A stretch of DNA of 64,000 nt from Halomonas salipaludis (GTDB lineage Bacteria; Pseudomonadota; Gammaproteobacteria; Pseudomonadales; Halomonadaceae). Made by a program: the position numbers and the translations under genes. The DNA is taken from the NCBI RefSeq assembly GCF_002286975.1, contig NZ_NSKB01000004.1:372001-436000 (forward strand), given 5' to 3'. Shown here piece after piece: positions 1 to 11,474 of the stretch (position 1 is its first letter; each line of letters begins with the position of its first letter). The notes under the pieces were generated by a model. It worked only from the letters and a program-made list of their open reading frames with translations, was not told where the DNA came from and ran no database searches.

Positions 1-808
1 TAAAGCTACGCTGACTGCGCTCGCTGGAACTGCTTTCGGCCTGGCCCGCCACGGCGGTACCGGCATCGGCGACGTCACTCTCCTGAGTATCACCGCTGGT
101 CGATGACGGCTGTGTGTCACTCAGCTGCGGCTCTTGTTCTGGCTCAGGCTGGGCCTCTTCTGCACTGGCCGCTACCGCCGCATCACTGGGGGCAGCGTCA
201 CGTTCGGCCTGCTCGCGCTGGGCTTGCTCACGTGCCAGGGCCTCGCGCTCGGCCCGATCGCGCTCGCTCAACCTGCCGTCGGCCCCGGGGGTCGAGTAGT
301 CGAACAGCGGCCCCGGGGCGTCGCCGGGTGCCTCGCCACTGGCGGCCATTGCCGCGCCCTCAAGGGCCTCGCCGCTGGTGCCGGAATCCTCCAGCGGCTG
401 TGCCGTAAGGCGGCGGTTACGCTCGATGGCTTCCTGGTCCGGCGCCAGCCAGCTCAGGTCGCCGTCCTGCTGGTCGACAGCGCCAGTGACCTGGGCGCCG
501 CGCTGCCGCTCGCCGTCGCTGCGCGAGGCAACCTGGGCGCCCTCGGTCAGGCGCAGCTCCTGGCCTGGCTGCAGCCGGTAGGGAGGGCCGATATCGTTGA
601 GCTGAGCCAGCTCACGAAAATCCATGTCGTGGCGCCAGGCAATGCCATAGAGGGTATCGCCGGCTTCCACGGTGTACTGACTGGCCGGTGACTGCTCGCG
701 ACTCATGGTCAAGTCGCGCACCTGCACACGCTGGGTGTCCCCGCCCTGCTGCGCCGCACAGCCAGTCATAGCCAGGGTCACGGCGGATACCAAGAAAACC
801 TTACGCAT
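1..808 (-). CDS. nlpD: NlpD-like LysM lipoprotein, 5' part of gene (runs off the window)
   Basis: Murein-hydrolase activator NlpD, an outer-membrane lipoprotein that stimulates amidases at the division septum. The visible 269 codons begin MRKVFLVSAVTLAMTGC, a lipoprotein signal with lipobox TGC. A LysM peptidoglycan-binding domain follows (YTVEAGDTLYGIAWRH, about residues 40-85), then a low-complexity Glu/Gln/Ala/Ser-rich linker. The C-terminal M23-like domain lies outside the window. The ATG overlaps the end of the DUF368 gene by 8 bases and has a strong AGGAGGAAGG ribosome-binding site inside that gene. Position after surE-pcm is the classical one upstream of rpoS, which would lie just beyond the window. 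Confidence 0.9.
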   Translation of the reverse strand, partial: MRKVFLVSAVTLAMTGCAAQQGGDTQRVQVRDLTMSREQSPASQYTVEAGDTLYGIAWRHDMDFRELAQLNDIGPPYRLQPGQELRLTEGAQVASRSDGERQRGAQVTGAVDQQDGDLSWLAPDQEAIERNRRLTAQPLEDSGTSGEALEGAAMAASGEAPGDAPGPLFDYSTPGADGRLSERDRAEREALAREQAQREQAERDAAPSDAAVAASAEEAQPEPEQEPQLSDTQPSSTSGDTQESDVADAGTAVAGQAESSSSERSQRSF

Positions 809-1757
809 CTGAACCTTCCTCCTCATGCCGGCGCGCCGGGGCCTGGTTCCCTCGGCTGATCGCCAACACCAATAACAGCCCTACCAGCATCAAGGCCAGC
901 GCGGGGATCAATTGTGCCGAACCACCGACGAGCACGGCGTAGTCGCCGGGCAGCAGGTAGCGGTAATCCAGCGGGATCATCTGCTCATCCGGCCCCAGCC
1001 GGTAGCTGACCAGCTCACGCCACGGCCACAGCAGCGGCAGCGAGCCGAGAATGAAGCCGATCAGCAACTGCAGGGTGGCGGTGTGATAGGCGTGCAACAG
1101 CCACGACAGCAGCCGCGAGAAGAAGAACAGCCCCAGAGCACAACCGGCGCCGAACTGCAGGATCAGGGTCAGATCGAAGCCCCTGATACCGGCCATCACT
1201 GGGCCATACAGGCCCATGGTCAGCAGCAGGAAACTGCCCGACACCCCCGGCAGCAGCATCGCACTGATGGCGATCGCCCCGCCCACCACCAGCATCAGGT
1301 AGTCGGCACCGAGCAGGTTGATCAGCGGCATCAACGCCGGCAGCCCCTTGGCCAGCAGCAACCCCGCTGCCAGCGGCAGGATATGCCACAGCCGCCAGTC
1401 CGGCAGACTGCGGCTCACCACCCAGGCCGAGGCGGCGACCAAGCCGAAGAAGAAGGCGTCCAGCAGCACCGGCTGCTCCTCCATCAACCACACCACCAAG
1501 TGTGCAACGCTGACCAGGCTCGCAGCGATGCCCAGCACCAGTGGAATCACGAAGCCCAGGTTGAGGTGGCAAGCAAGCTGCGCCAAGCCACCACGTCGCC
1601 AGGCAACGAAGGCGCTGGGGCCGAACTGCTTGATCGAGTCAATCAGCTCCTCATAGATGCCGGTGACGAAGGCGATGGTGCCACCGGACACGCCGGGCAC
1701 CGCATCGGCCGCCCCCATGCCGGCGCCCTTGAGAAAAATCGAGGTGTGACGCTTCAA
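801..1757 (-). CDS. DUF368 family polytopic membrane protein
   Basis: Integral membrane protein of the DUF368 family (318 aa). The family signature GMGAADAVPGVSGGTIAFVTG follows the start closely, and several hydrophobic segments extend to the C-terminus. DUF368 proteins have been linked to undecaprenyl-phosphate recycling in other bacteria; that role is only inferred here. The open frame extends further upstream into pcm, but I prefer a TTG start at 1757. It follows GGAAGGAG by 7 bases and overlaps the pcm stop as TTGA, and the family signature then lies close to the N-terminus. In E. coli no gene separates pcm from nlpD, so DUF368 is an insertion in that order. Confidence 0.85.
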   Translation of the reverse strand: MKRHTSIFLKGAGMGAADAVPGVSGGTIAFVTGIYEELIDSIKQFGPSAFVAWRRGGLAQLACHLNLGFVIPLVLGIAASLVSVAHLVVWLMEEQPVLLDAFFFGLVAASAWVVSRSLPDWRLWHILPLAAGLLLAKGLPALMPLINLLGADYLMLVVGGAIAISAMLLPGVSGSFLLLTMGLYGPVMAGIRGFDLTLILQFGAGCALGLFFFSRLLSWLLHAYHTATLQLLIGFILGSLPLLWPWRELVSYRLGPDEQMIPLDYRYLLPGDYAVLVGGSAQLIPALALMLVGLLLVLAISRGNQAPARRHEEEGSDA

Positions 1758-2434
1758 CGAATGACTCCTTCCAGCAGCGGCACGAAGCGTACCCCTTCGA
1801 GCCGCTGGTAATCGAATCGTGTCCCGCGCCGGCGCACCCGGGTCAGCCATTGACGACCGTCGGGTGCCTCCAGCGGGGCAATGAGAGTGCCGCCATCGGC
1901 CAGTTGGGCCAGCAGCGCTTCGGGTAGCTCGCTGGCGCAGGCGGTCAGCAGAATGGCGTCATAGGGTGCCGCCTCGGGCCAGCCGTGTCCGCCATCGGCA
2001 AGCCGCAAACGCACGTTGCTGGCATTCAGCCAGCGCAGTCGCACCGCGGCGCGCTGGTGCAGGGCACGAATGCGTTCCACCGACCACAGCAGCGGCACCA
2101 GCCGCGACAGGATCAGCGTCTGATATCCGGAGCCGGTACCGATCTCGAGTACCCGCTGCGGCGCCTCGGCCACCACCAGCTCGGTCATGCGCGCCACCAT
2201 CCACGGCTGCGACAGCGTCTGGCCGTGGCCGATGGGCAGCGCGGTATCCTCATAGGCGCGGTGCGCCAGCGCCTCGTCGAGAAACAGGTGGCGCGGCTCG
2301 CGGCCGATCACCTCGAGCACCTCGAGGTCGTCAATGCCGGACGCCGCCAGGCGCGCCACCAGCCGGTCGCGGGTGCGCTGCGAGGTCATGCCGACGCCCA
2401 GCAGCCTGTCTCGGCTCAAATCAGGTGAGTGCAT
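1754..2434 (-). CDS. pcm: protein-L-isoaspartate O-methyltransferase
   Basis: SAM-dependent repair methyltransferase that methylates isoaspartyl residues in aged proteins. The PIMT hallmarks are present: [23 protein letters not shown] before the fold, and SAM-binding motif [13 protein letters not shown]. Length is 226 aa from the ATG at 2434, close to the family norm of about 210. An ATG 33 bases further upstream is possible, and so is the internal MTSQRTRDR start. The gene overlaps the 3' end of surE, and the two are classic stationary-phase partners. Confidence 0.93.
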   Translation of the reverse strand: MHSPDLSRDRLLGVGMTSQRTRDRLVARLAASGIDDLEVLEVIGREPRHLFLDEALAHRAYEDTALPIGHGQTLSQPWMVARMTELVVAEAPQRVLEIGTGSGYQTLILSRLVPLLWSVERIRALHQRAAVRLRWLNASNVRLRLADGGHGWPEAAPYDAILLTACASELPEALLAQLADGGTLIAPLEAPDGRQWLTRVRRRGTRFDYQRLEGVRFVPLLEGVIR

Positions 2435-3167
2435 CCAGCCAGCCTTGAACGTCTTCACGTGCCGCATGCCGGGTCAGATCGGTATGTAGCGGCGTAATCG
2501 ACACATAGCCCGCCTCGACGGCGGCAAAGTCGGTATCCGGTCCATCATCGGCATTCTCGCCCGCCGCCGCAATCCAGTAGCGCACACGGCCGCGCGGATC
2601 TTCTATCTTCATCGGCCGCGCGGCGGGGCCACGAAAGCCCATCCGAGTAACCTTGAAGCCGCGAATCTCCTCCCACGGCAGGTCCGGCACATTGACGTTG
2701 AGCAGGCTACGCGGCGGCAGCGACAGCTGCTCGGCGGCGCCGATCAGGCTCGCCGCGACCCGCCCGGCGGTCTCGAAGTAGCGGCTGCCGACCAGCGACA
2801 TGGCAATTGCCGTCATGCCCAGGTTGCGCCCCTCCATGGCGGCCGCCACGGTGCCTGAGTAGAGCACGTCGTCGCCCAGGTTGCCGCCGTGGTTGATGCC
2901 CGACACCACCAGGTCGGGCTTGTCGTCCCACACCCCGTTGACGCCGAGGTAGACGCAGTCGGCAGGCGTGCCGTCGACGCTGTAGAAGCCATTATCCATG
3001 GCGTTGAGCGCCAGCGGCCGGCTCAGCGTCAGTGAGTTGCTGGCACCGCTCTTGTCGCGGTCCGGGGCCACTACCCGCAGCCGGGCATGCTGGCTCAGCG
3101 CCTGATAGAGGGCATGCAGGCCTGGCGCATGCACCCCATCATCGTTGGACAGTAATAGTTTGCGCAT
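2421..3167 (-). CDS. surE: 5'/3'-nucleotidase SurE
   Basis: Metal-dependent survival phosphatase acting on nucleoside monophosphates. The N-terminus [16 protein letters not shown] carries the SurE metal-binding DD motif. Downstream are the conserved [25 protein letters not shown] region and a 248-aa length typical of the family (E. coli 253). I chose the ATG at 3167 because GGGAGAG precedes it by a good spacing; the longer open frame adds 12 residues that homologues normally lack. It follows truD in the same operon. Confidence 0.95.
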   Translation of the reverse strand: MRKLLLSNDDGVHAPGLHALYQALSQHARLRVVAPDRDKSGASNSLTLSRPLALNAMDNGFYSVDGTPADCVYLGVNGVWDDKPDLVVSGINHGGNLGDDVLYSGTVAAAMEGRNLGMTAIAMSLVGSRYFETAGRVAASLIGAAEQLSLPPRSLLNVNVPDLPWEEIRGFKVTRMGFRGPAARPMKIEDPRGRVRYWIAAAGENADDGPDTDFAAVEAGYVSITPLHTDLTRHAAREDVQGWLDALT

Positions 3168-3199
3168 TGCGCTCTCCCGCTGGCGATGGTGGTCGAATG

Positions 3200-4240
3200 T
3201 CATAGGCTAGGATGGCCGATCAGCTCACGTAGCACCGCGGTGGCGAAGGCTCCCCGCGGCAGCGCAAACTCCAGCGTCAAGGTGCCCTCATCATACATCA
3301 GGCTTGGCTCATCGAGCCGCACGCGCAGCGCCCGCCGCCCCATGCGCACCCCGGCGCGCACCAGTCCCTCGGCGAGCGCCGCCTCCTCGGCGATCACGGC
3401 CTGCTCATGGGCCAGCGCCGCGGCGCTGGTGGCCGCTTCTCCAGTGCCCCACAGCACGCCGCTGGGATGCACGTCGAGGCGCCGCGCACGCTCGAGTAGC
3501 GCAGCGTCGACACCGTCGCTGGCAAACTGGCTGGCGCTGCCGTCGAGCACCAGCAGCTCGCCGTCGAGCGGCGTGTCCCAGTCGCCGGCGGCGATACGCC
3601 GCGCCAGCAGCTGATTGAACAGGTAGCTGCGCGCCGCGGAGAGCAGCATGCCTTCGCGGTCATGGCGCTTGCGCCAGCCCTTGGCGAGAACCGCCCGCGC
3701 CTTGACCAGGTTCCGCCCCCCGGGGCCGAAGCGCTGGGGGCCAAAATAGTTGGGTACGCCGATTTCGATCAGCCGCCGCCAGCGTGCCTCGAGCCGCGGG
3801 TCGTCGAGCACCGCGCCGCTCAGGCGCAGTGTAAAGCGGTTGGCGCGATGCACTCCGCGCTTGAGCTTACGCGGATGGCGGCACTGCTCGAGCAGCGCCA
3901 GCGGCGCGTCGGCCAGCCGCTCGGCGAGGTCGGCGGGCGCCTCGCGCCCGGGCAGGTGGACCGACAGCCACTGGCGGGTCACCGCCACGCGATCCTTCAT
4001 CCCGGCATAGCCGATGTCGCGCGGCGTGACCTCGCAGGCCCGCGCCAGGCGACGTGCCAGCTCCAGTGTACTGAGGTCGCGCTTCTCGACCCACAGCCAG
4101 AGATGTTCCCCCTGGCCTTCGGGGGCGAAGTCGAGGCACTCCTCGACCACAAAATCTTCGGGTGCGGCACGATACTCACCGGGCACTGGCGCGCCAAACT
4201 CGGCATCGAGCACCCGCGGCCAGGACTCATCCATCGCCAT
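3200..4240 (-). CDS. truD: tRNA pseudouridine(13) synthase TruD
   Basis: Modifies U13 in tRNA-Glu. The TruD catalytic motif [15 protein letters not shown] contains the catalytic Asp, and NYFGPQRFG is the second family signature. Length is about 346 aa. Several in-frame starts overlap the ispF 3' end (GTG 4246, ATG 4240, ATG 4234). None has a clear ribosome-binding site, so translational coupling to ispF is likely and the exact start is uncertain by up to four codons. Confidence 0.93.
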   Translation of the reverse strand: MAMDESWPRVLDAEFGAPVPGEYRAAPEDFVVEECLDFAPEGQGEHLWLWVEKRDLSTLELARRLARACEVTPRDIGYAGMKDRVAVTRQWLSVHLPGREAPADLAERLADAPLALLEQCRHPRKLKRGVHRANRFTLRLSGAVLDDPRLEARWRRLIEIGVPNYFGPQRFGPGGRNLVKARAVLAKGWRKRHDREGMLLSAARSYLFNQLLARRIAAGDWDTPLDGELLVLDGSASQFASDGVDAALLERARRLDVHPSGVLWGTGEAATSAAALAHEQAVIAEEAALAEGLVRAGVRMGRRALRVRLDEPSLMYDEGTLTLEFALPRGAFATAVLRELIGHPSL

Positions 4241-4718
4241 TGTCACCCATCAGCAGCACTACCGCTTCGGCGGCGATGCCTTCGCCACGGCCGGTAAAGC
4301 CAAGCCGCTCGGTGGTGGTGGCCTTGACGTTGACCGACGCTGGCGCGACACCGAGGTCGGCGGCAATATTGGCGGCCATGGCCGCGACATGCGGTGCCAT
4401 CTTGGGGGCCTGGGCCATCAGCGTGGCATCGAGATTGCCGACCCGATAGCCGGCATCGCGCACCATGCCCATCACCTGGCGCAGCAGCTCGCGGCTGTCG
4501 GCGCCGGCGAAGACCGGGTCGGTGTCGGGGAAGTGGCGGCCGATGTCGCCCAGCGCGCAGGCGCCGAGCAGCGCATCGCTGATCGCATGCAGTAGCACAT
4601 CGCCGTCGGAGTGGGCGACGAAGCCGTGGCCGAAGGGAATCCGCACCCCGCCAATGATCAGGGAGTCGCCCTCGCCGAAGCGGTGGACATCGAAGCCGTG
4701 GCCGATACGCAGGGTCAT
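4227..4718 (-). CDS. ispF: 2-C-methyl-D-erythritol 2,4-cyclodiphosphate synthase
   Basis: Fifth step of the MEP isoprenoid pathway, releasing CMP and forming the cyclic diphosphate. The N-terminus [14 protein letters not shown] carries zinc ligands Asp and His, followed by [19 protein letters not shown] and [13 protein letters not shown], all diagnostic. 163 aa, normal size. The ATG overlaps the ispD stop as ATGA, so the start is certain although the frame stays open upstream. Confidence 0.96.
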   Translation of the reverse strand: MTLRIGHGFDVHRFGEGDSLIIGGVRIPFGHGFVAHSDGDVLLHAISDALLGACALGDIGRHFPDTDPVFAGADSRELLRQVMGMVRDAGYRVGNLDATLMAQAPKMAPHVAAMAANIAADLGVAPASVNVKATTTERLGFTGRGEGIAAEAVVLLMGDNGDG

Positions 4719-5425
4719 GACAGTGCCTTGTGCTGCGCCGCCTGGGCGGCGAGGATCTGCTCGGCCAGCGCCAGGTCGTCGGGATGAGTGATCTTGAGGT
4801 TGTCGCGGCGCCCCGCCACCAGCCGTGGCGCGCGGCCCATGGCCTCCAGCGCCGAGGCCTCGTCGGTCAGCGCCACTCCGCACGCTCGAGCCGCCGCAAG
4901 GGCATCGCAGAGCAGCCGGTAGCACGCGCCCTGGGGCGTCAGCGCGTGCCACAGCGCCTCGCGGGGCTCGGTGCGCGCGACCCGGCCATCCGCCGCGGCG
5001 CGCTTCATGGTATCGGCCACCGGCACGGCCAGCAGTGCACCGTCGGGCTCATCAGCCAGCGCCGCCTGCAGGCGAGCCAGGTCGTCGACGCTCACGCAGG
5101 GCCGGGCGGCGTCGTGCACCAGCACCGTATCGTCGGCGGCGGCCTCAGCGGCGATTGCCGTCAGCGCGGCGGCTACCGATTCAGCCCGCTCGGCGCCGCC
5201 GCCGATACGGCGCCAGTCGGCAAACGGCACCATGGCGGCGTCGAAATAAATGTCGTCGCGGGCCAGGCACAAGCACAGCGTGGCCGCGGGGAAGGCGGCA
5301 TGCAGTCGCGCCAGGGTCTGCGCCAGCACTGTGCTGCCGGCCAGCGGCAGATACTGCTTGGGGCACTCGGCGGCCATGCGCCGCCCCACTCCGGCGGCCG
5401 GCACGATCAGCCACAGCCGGCTCAT
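4715..5425 (-). CDS. ispD: 2-C-methyl-D-erythritol 4-phosphate cytidylyltransferase
   Basis: Third step of the MEP pathway, attaching CMP to methylerythritol phosphate. The nucleotide-binding motif PAAGVGRRM and PKQYLPL occur near the N-terminus, VHDAARP in the middle, and a C-terminal region with [11 protein letters not shown]. 236 aa. It overlaps ftsB upstream and ispF downstream by ATGA, so the trio is translationally coupled. Confidence 0.96.
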   Translation of the reverse strand: MSRLWLIVPAAGVGRRMAAECPKQYLPLAGSTVLAQTLARLHAAFPAATLCLCLARDDIYFDAAMVPFADWRRIGGGAERAESVAAALTAIAAEAAADDTVLVHDAARPCVSVDDLARLQAALADEPDGALLAVPVADTMKRAAADGRVARTEPREALWHALTPQGACYRLLCDALAAARACGVALTDEASALEAMGRAPRLVAGRRDNLKITHPDDLALAEQILAAQAAQHKALS

Positions 5426-5769
5426 GGCGCGCCCTCTTCGCCAGCCTGGGTGGCCGACCGCAGGGCCCGCTGCTCAACGATGGCGCTCTCGGCCACGACG
5501 CCCGGCACCCAGTAGAACTGCTCGTCGGCGCGCACCATGCCGATGTCGCTGCGCGCGCGCTCCTCGATGGCATCGAGGCCGGTCTGCAGGTCGATGACCT
5601 CGGCGGCGAGCCGCGCATTGCGCGCGCGCAGCGGCACGTTCTGCGCCTCCAGCGCGTCGGCGCGAGCGCGAATATCGGCAAGCTCCGCCACGCCGCCATC
5701 GCCGAACCACAGCTGGTATTGCAGCAGCGCAATCAGGCCGACCAACACGATGGCGAGCCACTTGAGCAT
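5422..5769 (-). CDS. ftsB: cell division protein FtsB
   Basis: Small bitopic divisome protein (115 aa) that works with FtsL and FtsQ. One N-terminal membrane segment (WLAIVLVGLIALLQYQLW) is followed by a periplasmic coiled coil rich in Leu, Ala and Arg (about residues 30-75) and the family feature ARSDIGMVRADEQFYWV. It is the first gene of the ispD-ispF operon, as in E. coli. Confidence 0.93.
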   Translation of the reverse strand: MLKWLAIVLVGLIALLQYQLWFGDGGVAELADIRARADALEAQNVPLRARNARLAAEVIDLQTGLDAIEERARSDIGMVRADEQFYWVPGVVAESAIVEQRALRSATQAGEEGAP

Positions 5770-5891
5770 GGAGACATCCTGTCACGAAATAGTGGTCGGC
5801 ATTATGCCACCAACGCCGTTGCTACCGCGAGCCGAGTGCACTGTTCGGGCAATGTTTAGCAGATGGCAGTACCGCTTGGGACTAACCCGTC

Positions 5892-6036
5892 GAGAGGGCT
5901 ATCGCAGCGGCTCGTGGCGAGGGACGCTGACGGCAGGTCGAAGAGGAGGTCTTTTGCCATGGATGGCAAAAGTAGCGCCCAGGGACCGGGTTCACAGCGC
6001 CTCCTCGCAGGCCTGCCGTCAGATCAGTCCCGAGCA
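5892..6036 (+). repeat. dispersed intergenic repeat, copy 1 (about 145 bp)
   Basis: This block lies between ftsB and the COG3146 gene and is about three-quarters identical to a block at 61289-61431 in inverted orientation. It contains a perfect 10-bp hairpin with a GG turn (5951-5972) just before the most conserved stretch, which includes AGCGCCCAGGGA and TTCACAGCGCCTCCTCGCAG. No protein-coding potential is evident. It resembles REP/ERIC-like intergenic elements, and I expect further copies elsewhere in the genome. Confidence 0.75.
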
Positions 6037-6062
6037 CGTCGATACCTGAGCTCCCAAGACAG

Positions 6063-7229
6063 TCATGACTGCGCCTTGAACGGCAGCGACTGCGCAGCCT
6101 GCCGTCGGTAGGCCTCGACGTGACGCCGCTCGTCGTCGCAGAAGCGCGCCACCGCCTGGCGCAGTTGCGGGTCGGCGATATGGTGCAGCGAGCGCAGTGC
6201 CACCGGCGCGAAGCCGCGACTCAGCTTGTGCTCGCCCTGGGTGCCAGGATCGAAGCAGGTCAAGCCATTCTCCAGACAGTGCTCGATACCCTGGTAGTAG
6301 CAGGCCTCGAAGTGCAGGCAGTCGGCGATCACCTCGCTGCCCCAGTAGCGGCCATAGAGGGTACGCGACCCCTGCAGGCAGAGCGCAGCGGCCACCGGCT
6401 TGCCTGCAACTCGGGCCTGGATCAGCACCAGCGCCTCGGGCAGTGTCTCGTGTAGCCGCTCGAAGAATTGGTGGCAGAGATAGGGCTGCTGGCCGCGCTC
6501 GAGGTAAGTGATGCAGTAGCAGCGGTAGAAGTGCGCCAGGGCCGCGGTGTCGATCTCTCGCCCGACCAGTCGGCGCAGGGTAATCCCCTGCTCGGCGACC
6601 AGCCGGCGCTCGCGGCGGATCGCCTTGCGCCGCTTGGTGGTCATGGCGGCGAGGAAGCCGTCGAAGTCGCCGAAACCACGATCCTGCCACTGGAACTGCA
6701 CGCCGTGGCGCGTCAGCAGTGCCGGCCAGGCGGCCTGCCAGGCCTCGACCTGGGCAGCGTCGGCGAACAACAGATGCCAGCTCGAACGCGACGAGCCCTG
6801 CAGCCAGGCAGCAAAGACGCGCGCCGCCGATAGCGCATTGACGCCGCTGGCCAGCGCCATACGCGGGCCCGGCACCGGGGTAAAGGGAATCGCCGACAGC
6901 CCCTTGGGATAGTAGGCGCCGCCGGCCCGCTCCCAGGCGTCCGCCCAGGCCCAGTCGAAGACGTACTCACCGCGGGAGTGGTACTTGTCGTAGTGTGGCA
7001 GCGCACCCACCAGCGCCTCGCCCTGCCACAGCGTCAAGTGGCGCGGTACCCAGCCGCTGGTCTCCTCTACCGCACCGCTGGCCTCCAGTGCCTCGAGAAA
7101 TTCGTGACGCAGGAAAGGGTGATCATCGTCGACCAGCGCGTTCCAGTCCGCCTGCGGCACGGCGCTTATCGCCGTCACTTCGCGCACCTGCAGCGGCACA
7201 GCGGTAGGGGGAGATTCGAGACGGGTCAT
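6063..7229 (-). CDS. COG3146 (DUF482) GNAT/FemAB-like acyltransferase
   Basis: 388-aa protein of the family annotated as putative peptidogalycan biosynthesis protein, with a GNAT-like fold. Recognisable family stretches are WNALVDDDHPFLRHEFLEALE, the repeated aromatic motif YVFDWAWADAWERAGG, YYPKGLSAIPFTPVPGPR and a C-terminal FDPGTQGEHKLSRGFAP. The substrate is unknown. It stands alone between a dispersed repeat and gap. The start ATG is preceded by GAGGAGCGC. Confidence 0.82.
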   Translation of the reverse strand: MTRLESPPTAVPLQVREVTAISAVPQADWNALVDDDHPFLRHEFLEALEASGAVEETSGWVPRHLTLWQGEALVGALPHYDKYHSRGEYVFDWAWADAWERAGGAYYPKGLSAIPFTPVPGPRMALASGVNALSAARVFAAWLQGSSRSSWHLLFADAAQVEAWQAAWPALLTRHGVQFQWQDRGFGDFDGFLAAMTTKRRKAIRRERRLVAEQGITLRRLVGREIDTAALAHFYRCYCITYLERGQQPYLCHQFFERLHETLPEALVLIQARVAGKPVAAALCLQGSRTLYGRYWGSEVIADCLHFEACYYQGIEHCLENGLTCFDPGTQGEHKLSRGFAPVALRSLHHIADPQLRQAVARFCDDERRHVEAYRRQAAQSLPFKAQS

Positions 7230-7282
7230 GCGCTCCTCGCGGCGGCGGCGTTAGCGCCCAGCATAACCCGCCATACCGCAAA

Positions 7283-7316
7283 CGCCACAGGGGCACCCGA
7301 AGGCGCCCCTGTGGCG
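7283..7316 (-). terminator. strong hairpin with UUCG tetraloop downstream of gap
   Basis: A 15-bp stem closes on CGAA on the plus strand, which reads UUCG on the minus strand. The single non-Watson-Crick position is a G-U wobble in the minus-strand RNA but an A-C mismatch in the plus-strand RNA, so it is built to fold in the minus transcript. It sits about 100 bp after the gap stop. Only a short T run follows, so termination efficiency is uncertain. Confidence 0.65.
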
Positions 7317-7411
7317 AGCAGAAGTAGGACATCATGCCGGCACCACCACGCGAGCGGAGCCGTGAGTGCGCGATGCGGCGGCGCCTGCATGATATCGCTA
7401 CACAGGGTGGA

Positions 7412-8413
7412 TCAGCGCGCTGCTGCCATGGCCAGCGCGGTATCCAGCATGCGATTGGAGAAGCCCCACTCGTTGTCGTACCAGGCCATCACCTTGACCA
7501 GCCGGCCATTGACGCGGGTGTGGTTGGCGTCGAAGGTCGAGGAATTGGGGTCGTGATTGAAGTCGATGGAGACCAGCGGCTGGGCGTTGACCGCCAGCAC
7601 CTTGGAACTCTCGGCCGCCTTGGCGACGATGGCGTTGATCTCCTCCTTGCTGGTGTCGCGTCCGGCGTTGAACACCAGGTCGACCAGCGAGACGTTGATC
7701 ACCGGCACGCGCACCGCCAGGCCATCGAACTTGCCGGCCAGCTCCGGCAACACCAGACCCACCGCGGCAGCGGCGCCGGTCTTGGTGGGAATCATTGAAT
7801 GGGTGGCACTGCGCGCCCGGTAGGGGTCACTGTGGTAAACATCCGACAGGTTCTGGTCGTTGGTATAGGCGTGCACCGTGGTCATCAGGCCGTTCTCGAT
7901 ACCCACGGTATCGTTGAGCGCCTTGGCCACCGGCGCCAGGCAGTTGGTGGTGCAGGAGGCATTGGAGACCACCTTGTGCTCGGCGGTCAGCACATCCTCG
8001 TTGACGCCGAACACCACGGTGGCGTCGGCATCCGGGCTCGGCGCCGAGATCAGTACCTGGCCGGCGCCGGCAGCGAGGTGTTTGGCGGCAGCATCACGCT
8101 TGGTGAACAGCCCGGTGCACTCCATCACCAGGTCGACCTCGAGGCGCTGCCACGGCAGTTGCGCCGGATCCCGCTCGGAGAGAATCTGGATGCGGTCACC
8201 GTCGATGCTCAAGCTCTCTTCGTCATGGTCGACGGCGAAAGGAAAATGTCCGTGAACGGTGTCATGCTTGAGCAGATGAGCGTTGAGCGACGGATCGCCC
8301 AGGTCATTGATGGCAACCACCTGGACCTGCTGGCGAAAGCCGTTCTCGTAAAGCGCGCGAACCACGTTGCGGCCGATACGGCCGAACCCGTTGATGGCGA
8401 TACGTAACGTCAT
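7412..8413 (-). CDS. gap: glyceraldehyde-3-phosphate dehydrogenase, type I
   Basis: NAD(P)-dependent oxidation of glyceraldehyde-3-phosphate in lower glycolysis and the Entner-Doudoroff route. 333 aa with the Rossmann motif [17 protein letters not shown] at the N-terminus, the catalytic cysteine motif [12 protein letters not shown], and the C-terminal [14 protein letters not shown]. Transcribed divergently from edd across 184 bp, an arrangement common in pseudomonads and relatives and consistent with joint control. I saw no clear HexR box in the shared region. Confidence 0.96.
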   Translation of the reverse strand: MTLRIAINGFGRIGRNVVRALYENGFRQQVQVVAINDLGDPSLNAHLLKHDTVHGHFPFAVDHDEESLSIDGDRIQILSERDPAQLPWQRLEVDLVMECTGLFTKRDAAAKHLAAGAGQVLISAPSPDADATVVFGVNEDVLTAEHKVVSNASCTTNCLAPVAKALNDTVGIENGLMTTVHAYTNDQNLSDVYHSDPYRARSATHSMIPTKTGAAAAVGLVLPELAGKFDGLAVRVPVINVSLVDLVFNAGRDTSKEEINAIVAKAAESSKVLAVNAQPLVSIDFNHDPNSSTFDANHTRVNGRLVKVMAWYDNEWGFSNRMLDTALAMAAAR

Positions 8414-8597
8414 GGCGGCATCCTCGTGCGTTCTGTCGGTAGCAGCTGTTATCCGCTGTCTGTTTGAGTGTAAAAGCGTCTACTTGAAACTATCCTACGT
8501 CTAAAAGCTAATTTGGCCCAAAGGATGACGACATTCAAGGCATTTTTTTGCTAAATTTACCAACATTGCCACCACCCACCGTCTAGCGAGGTCGCTC

Positions 8598-10484
<1,887 letters not shown>

Positions 10485-10487
10485 GCC

Positions 10488-11456
10488 ATGCCGCGACCGG
10501 CCTTGATCGGTGATATCGGTGGGACCAACGCCCGCTTCGCCCTGGTCACCCCCGGCGCCTTCGAGCCCCAGCATATCCTCAGCCTGCCATGCGCCGACTA
10601 TGCGGGGTTGGTGGAGGCGGTGCGCGACTACCTGGCACGGGTCGAGCACTCAGGCGAGCTGGCGCCACGCGAGGCGTGCCTGGCATTCGCCTGCCCGGTC
10701 CACGGCGAGCGCATCCGCATGACCAACAACCACTGGGACTTCGCCAAGCAAGAGGTACAGGCAGCGCTGGACCTGACGCTGTTCAAGACCCTCAACGACT
10801 TCACCGCCCAGGCCCTCGGCGTGCCGCATGTCGGCGACGCTGACCTGGTCAGCGTCACCCCCGGCCACACCGCTGCCAAGGCCGCGCGACTGGTGATCGG
10901 CCCCGGCACCGGGCTTGGCGTGGCCGGACTGGTGCCCGGACGCCAGGCCTGGATTCCGCTGCCCGGCGAGGGCGGCCACGTGACCTTCGCTCCCAGCGAC
11001 GAGCGCGAGCAGAACCTGCTGCGCTATTTCCGCAATCGCTATGGCCGGGTGTCGGTGGAGCGCATCCTGAGCGGCCAGGGGCTGGCCGACCTCTACGCCG
11101 CACACTGCTCGCTGAAGGGCGCCACGCCGCGCTACAGCAGTGCCGCCGAGGTGACCGCGGCGGCCGACCAGGGCGACGCCGTGGCCGCGGATACCGTCAA
11201 GCGCTTCCTCAAGATCCTCGGCGACGTGTGCGGCGATGCCGCCCTGACTCTGGGCGCGCGCGGCGGCGTCTATCTGTGCGGCGGAATCATTCCACGCCTG
11301 CTCGACTGGTTGCCGCGCAGCCGCTTCGCCGAGGCCTTTGCCGACAAGGGCCGCATGAACCCCTACAATGCCGAGATTCCGGTGCGGGTCGTCACCGCAC
11401 CGTGGACCGGCTTGCTGGGCGCCGCCGAAGCCCTGCACAATCAAGAAGTCGAGTAA
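10488..11456 (+). CDS. glk: glucokinase
   Basis: ATP-dependent phosphorylation of glucose feeding the Entner-Doudoroff pathway. 322 aa, Glk family: N-terminal phosphate-binding motif IGDIGGTNARFAL, the substrate loop TNNHWDF, GPGTGLGVAGLVP, and GEGGHVTFAP with the catalytic region. The start follows the edd stop almost immediately, indicating co-expression. Confidence 0.95.
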   Translation: MPRPALIGDIGGTNARFALVTPGAFEPQHILSLPCADYAGLVEAVRDYLARVEHSGELAPREACLAFACPVHGERIRMTNNHWDFAKQEVQAALDLTLFKTLNDFTAQALGVPHVGDADLVSVTPGHTAAKAARLVIGPGTGLGVAGLVPGRQAWIPLPGEGGHVTFAPSDEREQNLLRYFRNRYGRVSVERILSGQGLADLYAAHCSLKGATPRYSSAAEVTAAADQGDAVAADTVKRFLKILGDVCGDAALTLGARGGVYLCGGIIPRLLDWLPRSRFAEAFADKGRMNPYNAEIPVRVVTAPWTGLLGAAEALHNQEVE

Positions 11457-11474
11457 CTCGACAGAGGAGGTCGA

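Noticed and set aside
5800-6111. Open frames over the dispersed repeat near 5.9 kb
   Set aside because: Similarity to the 61.3-kb copy is at DNA level with a conserved hairpin, not in a conserved frame with a start and ribosome-binding site.
8414-8597. Possible HexR operator between gap and edd
   Set aside because: I found no match to the TGTAATTAAATTACA-type consensus; only weak repeats of TAAAAGC are seen.
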